Numbered from the stretch's first letter, positions 10,449-19,646 are shown. The stretch is DNA of 64,000 nt from Borreliella americana (GCF_021043605.1 NZ_JAJNFB010000003.1:30962-94961); one strand, 5' to 3'. Numbers and translations are program-made. Notes: generated by a model from the letters alone, not told the origin.

Positions 10449-11408
10449 ATGCGTCTTCCAGGTAGTAGCTATTCATATACTGTTATTCAATCTAAAAATA
10501 ATTATTCACAAAAATCTTCTTTTGGAATTTCTTTCGTAATATTAAGCAGAGGAACAAAAATTTTTAGAGAAGATTTGTTTGAATTTTTATCAAATTTTGA
10601 CTTTATAAGAGAAATAATTTCAATTGAAAAACAGAGTAATAGAAGTTCTTTGCAGTTTATCTCAGAAAGTTATGGCAAGTTAAAATTTATTTTACTTTCT
10701 GATGATTTAAATTCTGGAGAAAAGGTTAATTTAGCAATGAAAGAATCCAACTGTGATTTTGTTTTTGTTTTGCAAAGTGATATGTACTTGTTAAATCCTT
10801 TTTGGATTTCAAATATATTCGATGAAATAGTTAAAAAAAATATTCTTCTTGTTGGGGGTGAGTTTTTTGATAAAGAAGAGGAAATGATTCCTTCAATTTT
10901 TCTTCCCAGTATAGATAAAAAACAAAAGTTTAAGGTAATTTTAGTAAATTCTGAGAAAGACTATGAAAAAACTTTGATTACCATGGATTATTGCGGACTT
11001 TATTCTAAAGAGAAATTTTTTCAGCTTGGAGGTTTTGACGCAAGGATTCAAAATGAATACTTTCAGAGAATAGATTTTGGACTAAGAGCTGTTTATTTTG
11101 GAGAACGTGTTTATATTTATAGAAAGCTGAGAATCCAGTATACTGCATTAAATTCGCCAGAAAATTTGACCAAAAATAAAAGTTTTGTGATTTTTTTGCT
11201 TAAGAATTATGTTCCAATTTTTGTTGGTAATGGTGTTATTTTTTCTTTTTTAAGGTTTTGTAAAATTTGTTTAAAATACAAAATTAATCCTTTTCTCTTT
11301 CAAAGAGAATTTAAGGAGATAAAAGGTGAGATTATTAAAAATAGCTTAAGATTCAAAGGAGACTTAAAGAGTGCCATTGAGCTTTGGGAAAATGATATTA
11401 TTTATTGA
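10449..11408 (+). CDS. Glycosyltransferase family 2-like protein
   Basis: The 319-residue protein has a GT-A layout. An N-terminal strand (SFVILSRGT, about 28-36) leads to a DxD-like position FVLQSDMYLLNPFW (about 105-118). An acceptor-side block follows: CGLYSKEKFFQLGGFDARI, then RIDFGLRAVYFG at about 207-218. No membrane helices are evident apart from a hydrophobic patch near 265-275. The DxD is reduced to SDM, so sugar transfer is not certain. Only a distant AAGGA lies upstream of ATG 10449. It overlaps the amidase gene by 38 bases, suggesting an envelope role. Confidence 0.65.
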   Translation: MRLPGSSYSYTVIQSKNNYSQKSSFGISFVILSRGTKIFREDLFEFLSNFDFIREIISIEKQSNRSSLQFISESYGKLKFILLSDDLNSGEKVNLAMKESNCDFVFVLQSDMYLLNPFWISNIFDEIVKKNILLVGGEFFDKEEEMIPSIFLPSIDKKQKFKVILVNSEKDYEKTLITMDYCGLYSKEKFFQLGGFDARIQNEYFQRIDFGLRAVYFGERVYIYRKLRIQYTALNSPENLTKNKSFVIFLLKNYVPIFVGNGVIFSFLRFCKICLKYKINPFLFQREFKEIKGEIIKNSLRFKGDLKSAIELWENDIIY

Positions 11409-12399
11409 TTTGATTTTGTTTTCATATTTAAGCTTGTATTCTAAGACCCTCGATTATTTAAATGTTCTTGATTTTTTTGATACTAATGTTTTTAGGTTTG
11501 ATTTTAACATTGAAAATGATGTTTTTACAATTGAAAATGATAAGGGGTATTTGAAGTTTAGGGTAGGCTTTGAATATGCGCTTACATCTTCTGGTTATTA
11601 TATGTTTATAGACCCAATTATTGACATTTGTGGAGAAATTTTAATAAGTCAAAAGGTATTAAAACAAATTGAAAATTATTTCAGCTCTCTTAAAGATTAT
11701 AATAAACCCAGAATTACTTCAATAATCATTGATCCTGGACATGGTGGACATGATACTGGTGCGGTTGTAACTTTAAAGATAAATGGTTATGATGTTGTGC
11801 TTCAAGAAAAAGATTTTGCATTAACCTATTCTATATATTTGTCTAAAATTTTAAGTAATTATTTTGTAAATAAAAATATTTTGTTAACTCGTATAAATGA
11901 CGTTTATTTGACTTTAAAGGAACGTTCGGAATTTGCAAATGCAATAAAGCCAAATTTCCCAAATAATGTTATATTTTTATCCATGCATGCTAACGATGCT
12001 CCAAACAGTGAAGCTAGAGGAGTTGAGTTTTGGTATCTTCCTAAGGATTCCAAAAGAGAAGTTATTAAAGATTTTAAAGGATATGATATTAAGGGTAATA
12101 GATACTTAAGCGAGCTTAATGATATACTAGATATTAAATATAAATATGAATCAAAAAGATTGGCTGAAATTTTGTATAAAGTGTTTAAGAATGAGCTAAG
12201 CGAAACTAATGTTAGACCAATCAGAGAAGAGCAATGGTTTGTAATAAAAAACAGCAGCATGCCTTCTGTGTTGATTGAAATGGGGTTTTTGTCCAATGTT
12301 TTAGATGCTAAATTAATTTTGGATTATAATTACATGAGCAAGTTTAATATTCTAATACTTAAAGCTTTAATGGAATTTATAAGTTTTTATGAAAAATAA
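11371..12399 (+). CDS. N-acetylmuramoyl-L-alanine amidase (Amidase_3)
   Basis: This zinc amidase cleaves the bond between MurNAc and the peptide stem of peptidoglycan, probably in the periplasm. After a signal peptide come the zinc-binding IIDPGHGGHDTGA (about 120-132) and QEKDFAL with a second ligand Glu (about 147). SMHANDAP follows (His, about 204) and then the catalytic-site VLIEMGFLSN near 301. GTG 11371 is preceded by AAGGAG nine bases away. ATG 11392 is an alternative that would also begin a signal peptide. It overlaps both neighbours. Confidence 0.9.
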   Translation: MPLSFGKMILFIDLILFSYLSLYSKTLDYLNVLDFFDTNVFRFDFNIENDVFTIENDKGYLKFRVGFEYALTSSGYYMFIDPIIDICGEILISQKVLKQIENYFSSLKDYNKPRITSIIIDPGHGGHDTGAVVTLKINGYDVVLQEKDFALTYSIYLSKILSNYFVNKNILLTRINDVYLTLKERSEFANAIKPNFPNNVIFLSMHANDAPNSEARGVEFWYLPKDSKREVIKDFKGYDIKGNRYLSELNDILDIKYKYESKRLAEILYKVFKNELSETNVRPIREEQWFVIKNSSMPSVLIEMGFLSNVLDAKLILDYNYMSKFNILILKALMEFISFYEK

Positions 12400-12940
12400 T
12401 ATTTCGGATGTATTTTTTAAATATAATGCAATGATTTATAAATTTTTTAATTCGAAAAAAGAATATATGGTTAGAGTGCTTTTGGGGCTTTTAGCAGCGA
12501 GCTTTTTGTTTTCTATTTGCATGATTTTTTTAAATTATGATAATCTTTTTTCAAAAAAGATTTTTTATTTTCATTCTAGCAAGGGGTTTGTTTCTAATTT
12601 AAGATATTTAAGAGATGAAAAAAATTTGAAAGATAATTTAGATCTTTTAGTAAAAGATTTTCTTTTGGGAAGCAATGAAGGTTTTTCTTTTGGATTTTTA
12701 TTAAGTGATACAAGATTTTTATATTCTTTTTTAAAGTATGGAGTTTATTATATAAATCTTTCAAGAGAATTTTATGATTCTTTTAATAATGGTGATTATA
12801 ATGAATCTTATGAATCTTTTGATGTTAAGATTAATCTTTTTGCTGTGTCTTTGATAAAAACAATTCGCTTTAACTATCCTGGTAAGATAAAAAAGCTTGT
12901 TATTCTTGTTGAAGGGTGTATCTTGAAGGAGCAAAGTTGA
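12389..12940 (+). CDS. GerMN-domain-like membrane protein
   Basis: One membrane helix near residues 27-49 is followed by a domain resembling GerMN (sporulation/germination GerM family). It shows a phased LLVKDFLLG start, then VYYINLSREF (about 119-128), and ends in an IKKLVILVEG strand (about 167-176). GerM-like domains are often found with amidases and bind or organise wall remodelling. Here the gene overlaps the end of an amidase gene by 11 bases, which supports that link. The domain call is from pattern only and should be treated as probable. Confidence 0.7.
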   Translation: MKNNISDVFFKYNAMIYKFFNSKKEYMVRVLLGLLAASFLFSICMIFLNYDNLFSKKIFYFHSSKGFVSNLRYLRDEKNLKDNLDLLVKDFLLGSNEGFSFGFLLSDTRFLYSFLKYGVYYINLSREFYDSFNNGDYNESYESFDVKINLFAVSLIKTIRFNYPGKIKKLVILVEGCILKEQS

Positions 12941-13019
12941 TAAGTTTAATTTTACTAATAACAACAATTAAAAAACGAAAATTTTATAAAAGATTTATAT
13001 ATATAAGGAGTTGGTTTAC

Positions 13020-14030
13020 ATGAAAAGGAAAGCTAAAAGTATTTTATTTTTTTTATTATCCACTGTTCTTTTTGCTCAAGAGGCTGATGGATTAGCAGAG
13101 GGTTCCAAAAGGCCAGAGCCTGGAGAATTAGTTTTAGATTTTGCCGAGCTTGCAAGAGATCCAAGTTCAACTAGACTCGATCTTACAAATTATGTTGATT
13201 ATGTATATTCGGGCGCTTCTAGTATTGTTAAGCCGGAAGATATGGTTGTGGATCTTGGGATAAATAATTGGAGCGTTTTGCTTACTCCTTCTGCAAGGTT
13301 GCAGGCCTACGTTAAAAATTCAGTTGTTGCGCCTGCTGTTGTTAAGGGTGAGTCAAAAAGGTACGCAGGCGATACTATTTTAGGAGTAAGAGTTTTATTT
13401 CCAAGTTATTCTCAATCATCTGCTATGATTATGCCACCATTTAAAATTCCTTTTTATTCGGGAGAAAGTGGAAATCAATTTTTAGGCAAAGGTCTTATTG
13501 ACAACATTAAGACCATGAAAGAAATTAAGGTATCTGTTTATAGTTTGGGATATGAGATAGATCTTGAAGTTTTATTTGAAGATATGAATGGCATGGAATA
13601 TGCTTATTCTATGGGTACTTTAAAGTTTAAAGGGTGGGCAGATTTAATTTGGTCAAATCCCAACTATATTCCTAATATATCATCTAGAATAATTAAAGAC
13701 GATGTTCCAAATTATCCTCTTGCTTCAAGTAAAATGAGATTTAAGGCTTTTAGAGTTTCAAAGGCACATAGTTCAAAAGAGCAAAATTTTATCTTTTATG
13801 TTAAAGACTTAAGAGTTCTTTATGATAAGTTGAGTGTTTCAATAGATTCTGATATTGACAGTGAGTCTGTATTTAAAGTTTATGAGACCAGTGGAACTGA
13901 ATCTCTTCGTAAATTAAAGGCACACGAAACTTTTAAAAGAGTTTTAAAGCTTAGAGAAAAAATTTCTATGCCTGAAGGCTCTTTTCAAAACTTTGTAGAA
14001 AAGGTTGAGAGTGAAAAACCTAAAGAATAA
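13020..14030 (+). CDS. flaA: Periplasmic flagellar filament outer-layer (sheath) protein FlaA
   Basis: FlaA is the minor sheath protein of spirochaete periplasmic flagella and is exported by the Sec route, not the flagellar secretion system. The product begins with a signal peptide (KRKAKSILFFLLSTVLFAQ) with likely cleavage after residue 20, and continues as the conserved beta-rich FlaA domain (for example NNWSVLLTPSARLQAYVKN near 80-98). AAGGAG at 13005-13010 fits ATG 13020; the in-frame TTG at 13011 directly abuts it and is less likely. It is first in the flaA-che operon. Confidence 0.96.
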   Translation: MKRKAKSILFFLLSTVLFAQEADGLAEGSKRPEPGELVLDFAELARDPSSTRLDLTNYVDYVYSGASSIVKPEDMVVDLGINNWSVLLTPSARLQAYVKNSVVAPAVVKGESKRYAGDTILGVRVLFPSYSQSSAMIMPPFKIPFYSGESGNQFLGKGLIDNIKTMKEIKVSVYSLGYEIDLEVLFEDMNGMEYAYSMGTLKFKGWADLIWSNPNYIPNISSRIIKDDVPNYPLASSKMRFKAFRVSKAHSSKEQNFIFYVKDLRVLYDKLSVSIDSDIDSESVFKVYETSGTESLRKLKAHETFKRVLKLREKISMPEGSFQNFVEKVESEKPKE

Positions 14031-14056
14031 TCTCCGAAAAATTAGGTTTAAATTAA

Positions 14057-14089
14057 TATGTAAAGCTACCTAAAGGTTGGCTTTACATA
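14057..14089 (+). promoter_or_regulatory. Intercistronic hairpin between flaA and cheA
   Basis: TATGTAAAGC (14057-14066) and GCTTTACATA (14080-14089) pair perfectly. The inner bases extend the stem by about four pairs around a TAAA loop with one bulged T. No T run follows, so it is not a standard terminator. It may protect the flaA end or lower read-through into the chemotaxis genes. Confidence 0.6.
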
Positions 14090-14110
14090 TATAAGATAAT
14101 AGGAAATAGT

Positions 14111-16705
14111 ATGGAAATATTAGATTTGGAAAATGAAGAGCTTTTAGGAGTTTTTTTTGAAGAGGCTCAAAATCTTGTAGATATCCTTGAAGAGAATATT
14201 ATGTCATTAGAGGATGATCCTAATAATTCTGATACTATTGATGAAATATTCAGGGCAGCTCATACTTTAAAAGGAAGCTCTGCTTCTCTTGATATGATGG
14301 AGCTATCTGATTTTACTCATATTGTTGAAGATGTTTTTGATGCTATTAGAGATGATAGGGTAAATATAAATAATGATCTTGTTGATCTGCTTTTAAGCTC
14401 ATTAGATGTTATTAAAGAAATGCTTGCGTTTCGTCTTGATGGTAAGGTTTATTTGAATGACATAAGTGATCTTAAAAGCAAATTAAAGCAATTTTTAGTA
14501 ATTGATGATCAGACTTTTATTAAGAGATTTGACGAAAATTCAACTAAAAACAATTTTTGTCTTTCAGAATCAGATCTTGAGGAGATAAGAGAAGGACTAG
14601 GAATTGGACAAAAGGTTTTAAGGATCAGCGTTGTTTTTAATGCAAATAGCGATTTTGAAGTTGAAAATGGTGGACTAAAAATATTTAATATTTTAAAAAA
14701 ATTAGGATCTGTACTTCATACAATTCCTAAATATGAGCAAATCATAGAGGATAAATTTTTAAAAAGAGTTGATTATTATCTGATATATTCAGATATAGAG
14801 AGCGTAAAAAAAAGTTTAGATTCTTCAATTTTAATTGAAAGTTATTTGATTGATGAATTTAACGTAAAAGAAGAATTAAAAAAGTTTGCAGATGAAGAGA
14901 TTAAAGATATTGGTTCAGATTCCAATTTTGTTTTAAATGATGATTTTGATTTTACAGAGGATGAGATTTCTGATTTATTTCTTGAGGTTGAAAATCAAAA
15001 ATTATTTAAAGTTAGACTGGATTTTGTAAAAGACAATCCAATGGCTACTATTAGTGGGCTTCAAATGCTTCAAGCATTAAAAAGTCTTGGTAAAATTTTT
15101 AAATCTCTCCCAGATTCTAGCGAATTGTTGGCAGATAAGTTTTTTGATTTTGTAATATATTACTTAATATCAAATACCAGTGAAGAGAGTATTGCTAAAA
15201 AGATTAATTTACCAGATGTTGTTAGTCATTTTGAAATCAAAAATGTTAATTTAGAATCTTTAAAGAATGTAAAGCTAAAAGAAAACCATGAAGAACCTCT
15301 TAAGGAAAATAAAAATATTAAGAAAAATAGTCCAATTAATGTTAATTTAATTAGAATAGATAGTAAAAAAATAGATTACATATTAAATCTTGTTAGTGAG
15401 GCCGTAATAAGTAAATCATCTTATAATCAAATAAATTCAGAAATGATTACGTTATTTTATAATTTTAATTATTTTTATGATTATCAAGAAAGTTTTCAGA
15501 GAAATTTTTTAATTGATTTAAAGATAGTTTTCAAAGATGCAGGTTTAGCATTAGAAGATGAGATCGAATCACATATTAATTCTTTGATGAGTTTTAAAAT
15601 GGAAAAGACCCTTAATGATATATCTGAATTGAGAAATTCTTTTTTCAGACTCCTTCAAAATTTTAAAATGACCTCTGGCAGACTGTCAAGAATAATTACA
15701 GATTTGCATGAAAGTGTTTTAAAAACTAGAATGTTGCCAATATCTAATATATTTTCAAGGTTTACAAGAGTTGTCAGAGATCTTTCAAAGAAATTAAATA
15801 AGATTGTAAATCTTAAAATGGAAGGAGAAGAAACTGAGCTTGATAAGTCTGTTATAGATGACCTTGTAGATCCTTTGATGCATTGTGTTAGAAATTCAAT
15901 GGATCATGGCCTTGAAACAGCTGAAGAGAGAGTTAAAAAGGGAAAGAGCAAAGCGGGTACTATAATTTTGCGTGCTAAGAATGAGGGTAATGTAATATCA
16001 ATTGAGATTGAAGATGATGGGATTGGTATAGATCCAAAGGTCATTAGGCGCAAATTAATTGAAAAGGGAACAATAAAAGAAGATGCAATTTACTCTGATT
16101 TTGAACTTATTAACTTAATTTTTTCTCCTGGGTTTTCAACAGCAGTTCAAGTTACAGACCTTTCAGGTAGGGGAGTTGGTCTTGATGTTGTGAAAAAAAG
16201 CATTGAAAAGCTTAATGGAACTATTTTGGTGGAATCAAAAATTGGCCTTGGAACAATTTTTAAAATTAAATTACCATTGACGTTAGTGATTATACAAGGT
16301 CTTTTAGTAAAGTCGGGGCCTGAAACTTATGTGATTCCTTTAAACAATGTTCTTGAAACTCATAGAATAACTGAGCATGATATAAAATTGCTTGAAAATT
16401 ATCATGAAGTTTATAATTTAAGAGATGAAGTCATTTCTGTTCTCAGGCTTGATAAACTTTTTAACATAACAAGAGATGATTCATTAATAGAAAAATTTTT
16501 AATAGTTGTTAATACTAGCAACATAAAGACAGCAATTGTTGTAGACTTTATTCTTGGTGAGGAAGATTTTGTAGTAAAGCCTATTAAGGATAAATTTTCA
16601 TCAAGTGCGGGTATAGTTGGGGCTACTACGCTTGGCAATGGTAAGGTTGTATTGATAATTGATGTTTTTAAACTTTTTGATTTACAAAAGGATACTAAGG
16701 AGTGA
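14111..16705 (+). CDS. cheA2: Chemotaxis histidine kinase CheA2
   Basis: CheA autophosphorylates in response to receptor state and passes phosphate to CheY. Domains in order are: HPt (1-105, phospho-His H51 in AAHTLKG); two related P2-type stretches near 170-240 and 290-370; dimerisation (about 410-530); HATPase (about 550-715, HCVRNSMDHGLE as N box and DDGIGID as G1 box); and CheW-like P5 (720-864). The 864 residues are longer than E. coli CheA because the middle region is expanded. ATG 14111 has AGGA upstream. Known work links this locus to motility in B. burgdorferi. Confidence 0.96.
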   Translation: MEILDLENEELLGVFFEEAQNLVDILEENIMSLEDDPNNSDTIDEIFRAAHTLKGSSASLDMMELSDFTHIVEDVFDAIRDDRVNINNDLVDLLLSSLDVIKEMLAFRLDGKVYLNDISDLKSKLKQFLVIDDQTFIKRFDENSTKNNFCLSESDLEEIREGLGIGQKVLRISVVFNANSDFEVENGGLKIFNILKKLGSVLHTIPKYEQIIEDKFLKRVDYYLIYSDIESVKKSLDSSILIESYLIDEFNVKEELKKFADEEIKDIGSDSNFVLNDDFDFTEDEISDLFLEVENQKLFKVRLDFVKDNPMATISGLQMLQALKSLGKIFKSLPDSSELLADKFFDFVIYYLISNTSEESIAKKINLPDVVSHFEIKNVNLESLKNVKLKENHEEPLKENKNIKKNSPINVNLIRIDSKKIDYILNLVSEAVISKSSYNQINSEMITLFYNFNYFYDYQESFQRNFLIDLKIVFKDAGLALEDEIESHINSLMSFKMEKTLNDISELRNSFFRLLQNFKMTSGRLSRIITDLHESVLKTRMLPISNIFSRFTRVVRDLSKKLNKIVNLKMEGEETELDKSVIDDLVDPLMHCVRNSMDHGLETAEERVKKGKSKAGTIILRAKNEGNVISIEIEDDGIGIDPKVIRRKLIEKGTIKEDAIYSDFELINLIFSPGFSTAVQVTDLSGRGVGLDVVKKSIEKLNGTILVESKIGLGTIFKIKLPLTLVIIQGLLVKSGPETYVIPLNNVLETHRITEHDIKLLENYHEVYNLRDEVISVLRLDKLFNITRDDSLIEKFLIVVNTSNIKTAIVVDFILGEEDFVVKPIKDKFSSSAGIVGATTLGNGKVVLIIDVFKLFDLQKDTKE

Positions 16706-16712
16706 ATCTCTT

Positions 16713-18113
16713 GTGCAGATAAAAGAAATTTATTTTGGACCCAAAATTTTAGATGATAAAAATTGTAATTCTAAATTGACCAATTTTGATTTTAAAGTTG
16801 TTTCTTTTGAGCTTGGTTCGGATCATTATTTAGTAGATATTATGCAGGTTAAAGAAATTAGAAAATCTAGTAATTTTACTTATGTTCCAAATGCTAAAAA
16901 GTATGTAGCTGGGCTTGATAATTTACGGGGCGAAATAATTCCCATTATAGATCTTAGAATAATGTTTAATTTAGAATTTAATAAAAAAGATCTTGAAGAT
17001 ATTATGGTTTTAAAAAACGAAGATCTTCTTATAGGGGTAATTGTTGATAAAATTAATAATGTTTTTTCAATAGATTCTAGCCTTATTCAAGATCCGCACC
17101 CAGTTTTATCTCAGGATTCTTTAATAAACTATATAAAGGGTATTGTAGATTATAACGAAAAGCTTTATATACTTCTTAATGTTTTTAAAATTTTTAATTA
17201 TGGCGAAGAAGAAAAGTTGTTAAAACCCGGTCAAAATTTTGTTGAAAAAAGCGACTTTTTAAGCGATTGTGATAATTTAGATATGCTGGAAAATTATAAG
17301 AGTGATTTTCCCAATAAGGTTTCTTCAAAAAATGATGACAACAATGAAAATTCAACTCTAAGTAATACTGCGACTTTTAATTTGGAAAATATTAAAAAAA
17401 ATCTTTTGAAATATTCGTTTAATGCTTCTTTAGTAAATGATGTGTTTTTGGAAAAAGTTGGAGTAAAATTTAGTATGGTTGATGCTGATTACTTGCCTTA
17501 CGATAGTTTTTTAAATGAATTTTATTCAAAATCATCAGGAAATTTGTGGGGAGCTGATTGTTTGGAAGAATTTAAAAATGAAATTGTTAAGAATCGCTTA
17601 AGTTTTATTAATAACTTAAATTCTATTTTCAATGTATTGGAAATTGGTTGTGGTAGCGGGAAGGAGACTATGGCTTTAGCCAATGCTTTGTCTGAATATT
17701 ATGTAAAACCTTTTAAGTTAACAGCCATTGATAATGATTTATCAAAAGTTGTTGAAACTTCTAAGTTGATGTTTTCAGAACCAGAAATTAGCATTAGCGA
17801 AATTTACCGTAGGAACTCTTTTGAACAAAGTCCCGGAGTTTATAAATTTAAGTCAGAAATTCTAAGCAATGTTTTGTTTGAATATTCCGATGCTCTTTTT
17901 TCAGATTTGCCTGATAATTTGGGAATGATTTTTTTAAAAGATGTTTTATGTTTCTTGAATAGTAAAGATCAAATTTTAATTTTAAATATCATTGCTTCTA
18001 AAGCTATTAAAGGGGCTCTTTTGGTTTTGGGAGATAACGAAGAGCTTAAAAATAATGATGTTTTTATAAAAGAAAAATCCACAAAATATTTTAACTTGTA
18101 CAGGAAAGTCTAA
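16713..18113 (+). CDS. cheW3: CheW3: CheW domain fused to a CheR-like methyltransferase domain
   Basis: The N-terminal half (about 20-165) is a CheW coupling domain that bridges receptors and CheA. Visible blocks are FELGSDHYLVDIMQVKEI and GLDNLRGEIIPIIDLR. After an Asn/Ser-rich linker (about 185-225) comes a CheR-like Rossmann domain with the SAM-binding motif VLEIGCGSGKE near 307-317. GTG 16713 sits behind AAGGAG (16697-16702), which overlaps the cheA stop. An open frame extends upstream to 16659 but lacks a ribosome site. Whether the methyltransferase part is active is not visible: the CheR NFFRD-type region reads NEFYSK. Confidence 0.93.
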   Translation: MQIKEIYFGPKILDDKNCNSKLTNFDFKVVSFELGSDHYLVDIMQVKEIRKSSNFTYVPNAKKYVAGLDNLRGEIIPIIDLRIMFNLEFNKKDLEDIMVLKNEDLLIGVIVDKINNVFSIDSSLIQDPHPVLSQDSLINYIKGIVDYNEKLYILLNVFKIFNYGEEEKLLKPGQNFVEKSDFLSDCDNLDMLENYKSDFPNKVSSKNDDNNENSTLSNTATFNLENIKKNLLKYSFNASLVNDVFLEKVGVKFSMVDADYLPYDSFLNEFYSKSSGNLWGADCLEEFKNEIVKNRLSFINNLNSIFNVLEIGCGSGKETMALANALSEYYVKPFKLTAIDNDLSKVVETSKLMFSEPEISISEIYRRNSFEQSPGVYKFKSEILSNVLFEYSDALFSDLPDNLGMIFLKDVLCFLNSKDQILILNIIASKAIKGALLVLGDNEELKNNDVFIKEKSTKYFNLYRKV

Positions 18114-18124
18114 AGGAGAAATTA

Positions 18125-18610
18125 ATGAGAATAGATTATATAGAGCCATTTTTGGATGCTGCTTCTTCGGTTTTAAGAGATATGTTGCTTGTTGAGAATA
18201 TAGAAATGGGTAAACCCGGTCTTAAGTCAATAAATCAAAAGATAAAAGGTGTTTCTGTAATAGTAGGACTTGCTGGGTCTGTTGAGGGTAGTATAATTAT
18301 TGATATGGATATAGAAACAGCTCTTTTTGTTGCTTCTAAATTAAATTTTGAAGAGTATGATGATTTTGATGATGAAGAAACAAAAGAGATGGTTGCTGCA
18401 ACTTTAACTGAGGTTGGCAATATTATTGCTGGAAATTTTGTTACTACTTTGCATGCCAAAGGTTTCGTATTTGATATAACCCCCCCAGCTTTTATTTATG
18501 GAGAAAATATGAAAATAAGTAATAAAGGTTCTGAGGCTTTAATTGTTCCTTTTTCTTTGCCTGATGGTAAAATTATAGAAGTTAATATTGCAATAAGAGA
18601 GAGGGTTTGA
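18125..18610 (+). CDS. cheX: CheY-P phosphatase CheX
   Basis: CheX dephosphorylates CheY-P and so ends the signal. Borrelia uses it in place of CheZ. The CheC/CheX signature is present once, with catalytic E96 and N99 in TEVGNIIAGN. The 161-residue length is normal. AAGGAG lies seven bases before ATG 18125. It is followed by a small reading frame that reaches the cheY3 start. Confidence 0.95.
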   Translation: MRIDYIEPFLDAASSVLRDMLLVENIEMGKPGLKSINQKIKGVSVIVGLAGSVEGSIIIDMDIETALFVASKLNFEEYDDFDDEETKEMVAATLTEVGNIIAGNFVTTLHAKGFVFDITPPAFIYGENMKISNKGSEALIVPFSLPDGKIIEVNIAIRERV

Positions 18611-18611
18611 T

Positions 18612-18653
18612 ATGAAAAAAATTCTTTTTATTAGAAAAGAGAGGTTAATATGA
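18612..18653 (+). CDS. Possible 13-residue ORF coupling cheX to cheY3
   Basis: ATG 18612 is preceded by GAGAGGG eight bases upstream and opens a frame of MKKILFIRKERLI, ending at TGA 18651-18653. That stop overlaps the cheY3 ATG as ATGA. The layout looks like a translational coupler, but such a short frame can arise by chance. Confidence 0.3.
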   Translation: MKKILFIRKERLI

Positions 18654-19090
18654 TCCAAAAGACTACAATTGCTGCAGATTCTTCATCTAAGCCTAGGGGA
18701 ATCAATTATGATACAGGCATTCCTTTTAATGTTTTAATTGTTGATGACTCTGTTTTTACTGTAAAGCAGCTTACTCAAATTTTTACATCAGAAGGCTTTA
18801 ATATTATTGATACGGCAGCTGATGGAGAGGAGGCTGTGATAAAATACAAGAATCATTATCCTAATATTGATATTGTCACTCTTGATATTACCATGCCTAA
18901 AATGGACGGAATAACTTGTCTTTCTAATATTATGGAATTTGATAAAAATGCTAGAGTGATAATGATATCTGCTTTAGGAAAAGAACAATTAGTTAAGGAT
19001 TGCTTAATAAAAGGAGCAAAAACATTTATTGTTAAACCATTGGATAGGGCAAAGGTTCTGCAAAGAGTAATGTCTGTATTTGTTAAATAA
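18650..19090 (+). CDS. cheY3: Chemotaxis response regulator CheY3
   Basis: CheY-P binds the flagellar switch and changes the direction of rotation. The receiver domain follows an N-terminal extension of about 25 residues. Acidic pocket D32/D33, phospho-acceptor D79 (TLDITMP), switch residue in MISALG (about 104-109) and the catalytic Lys in VKPLD (about 127-131) are all present. GAGAGG lies upstream of ATG 18650, and the start overlaps the stop of a 13-codon frame. Last gene of the flaA operon. Confidence 0.95.
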   Translation: MIQKTTIAADSSSKPRGINYDTGIPFNVLIVDDSVFTVKQLTQIFTSEGFNIIDTAADGEEAVIKYKNHYPNIDIVTLDITMPKMDGITCLSNIMEFDKNARVIMISALGKEQLVKDCLIKGAKTFIVKPLDRAKVLQRVMSVFVK

Positions 19091-19130
19091 ATTATTTATA
19101 AAAAAAGTTCATACTTTAATTTTATTATTT

Positions 19131-19646
19131 TCATTCCCTTGGGAAAAAAATCATTTCATTACTTATTTTATCTAAATTCTTTAAAAAATAAGTAATGTTA
19201 AGGTTGAATATTTTTAGAGGTTCTGCATTATTCTCTATGTAAAGCTCTAATTTATAAAATCCTTTTTTTGTGTATATTAGTGAATAGCTTTTAAAAATCC
19301 CATTTATATTTTTAATTTTAAATATTTTATATTTTAAAAATTTTTTATCAATAAGTTCGCTTTGAATTAGATATTTATTTGCTTCTTTGTAGTTTGAATT
19401 TAATAGGCTGTAATTAGTTTTATTGAGCATTATGCTTTTTACAAAATGTTCTGTTAGTTTGTAAATATTTTTTTCTATTTCGCTTGTTGGGAAATTGGTA
19501 TAGTATTCTTTTTCTAAAATTAAATTGTAAGACGAATATTTTTTTATTTCTTCATATGCTCTTTTGTCAATTGAGATGTCCAAAAGTCTGGCGTTAAGTT
19601 GAAAATTCAACAATGTAAGCAGTACTATAATTATTTGAATTTTCAT
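19131..19646 (-). CDS. Exported protein of unknown function
   Basis: A signal peptide (residues 1-19, ending LNARLLD) precedes a Lys/Tyr/Asn-rich domain of about 150 residues that I do not recognise. There is no lipobox cysteine, so it is probably a soluble periplasmic or secreted protein. The start ATG overlaps the stop of the upstream membrane-protein gene (ATGA, 19643-19646), so the two may be made in a fixed ratio. Confidence 0.8.
   Translation of the reverse strand: MKIQIIIVLLTLLNFQLNARLLDISIDKRAYEEIKKYSSYNLILEKEYYTNFPTSEIEKNIYKLTEHFVKSIMLNKTNYSLLNSNYKEANKYLIQSELIDKKFLKYKIFKIKNINGIFKSYSLIYTKKGFYKLELYIENNAEPLKIFNLNITYFLKNLDKISNEMIFFPRE

Noticed and set aside
11904..12296. 130-codon minus-strand frame opposite the amidase
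   Set aside because: Lies opposite the conserved amidase motifs and lacks a start signal.
12937..12964. TTGATA with a weak TAACAA as a promoter for flaA
   Set aside because: The -10 element is too poor to call; flaA surely has a promoter near here, but I could not place it.
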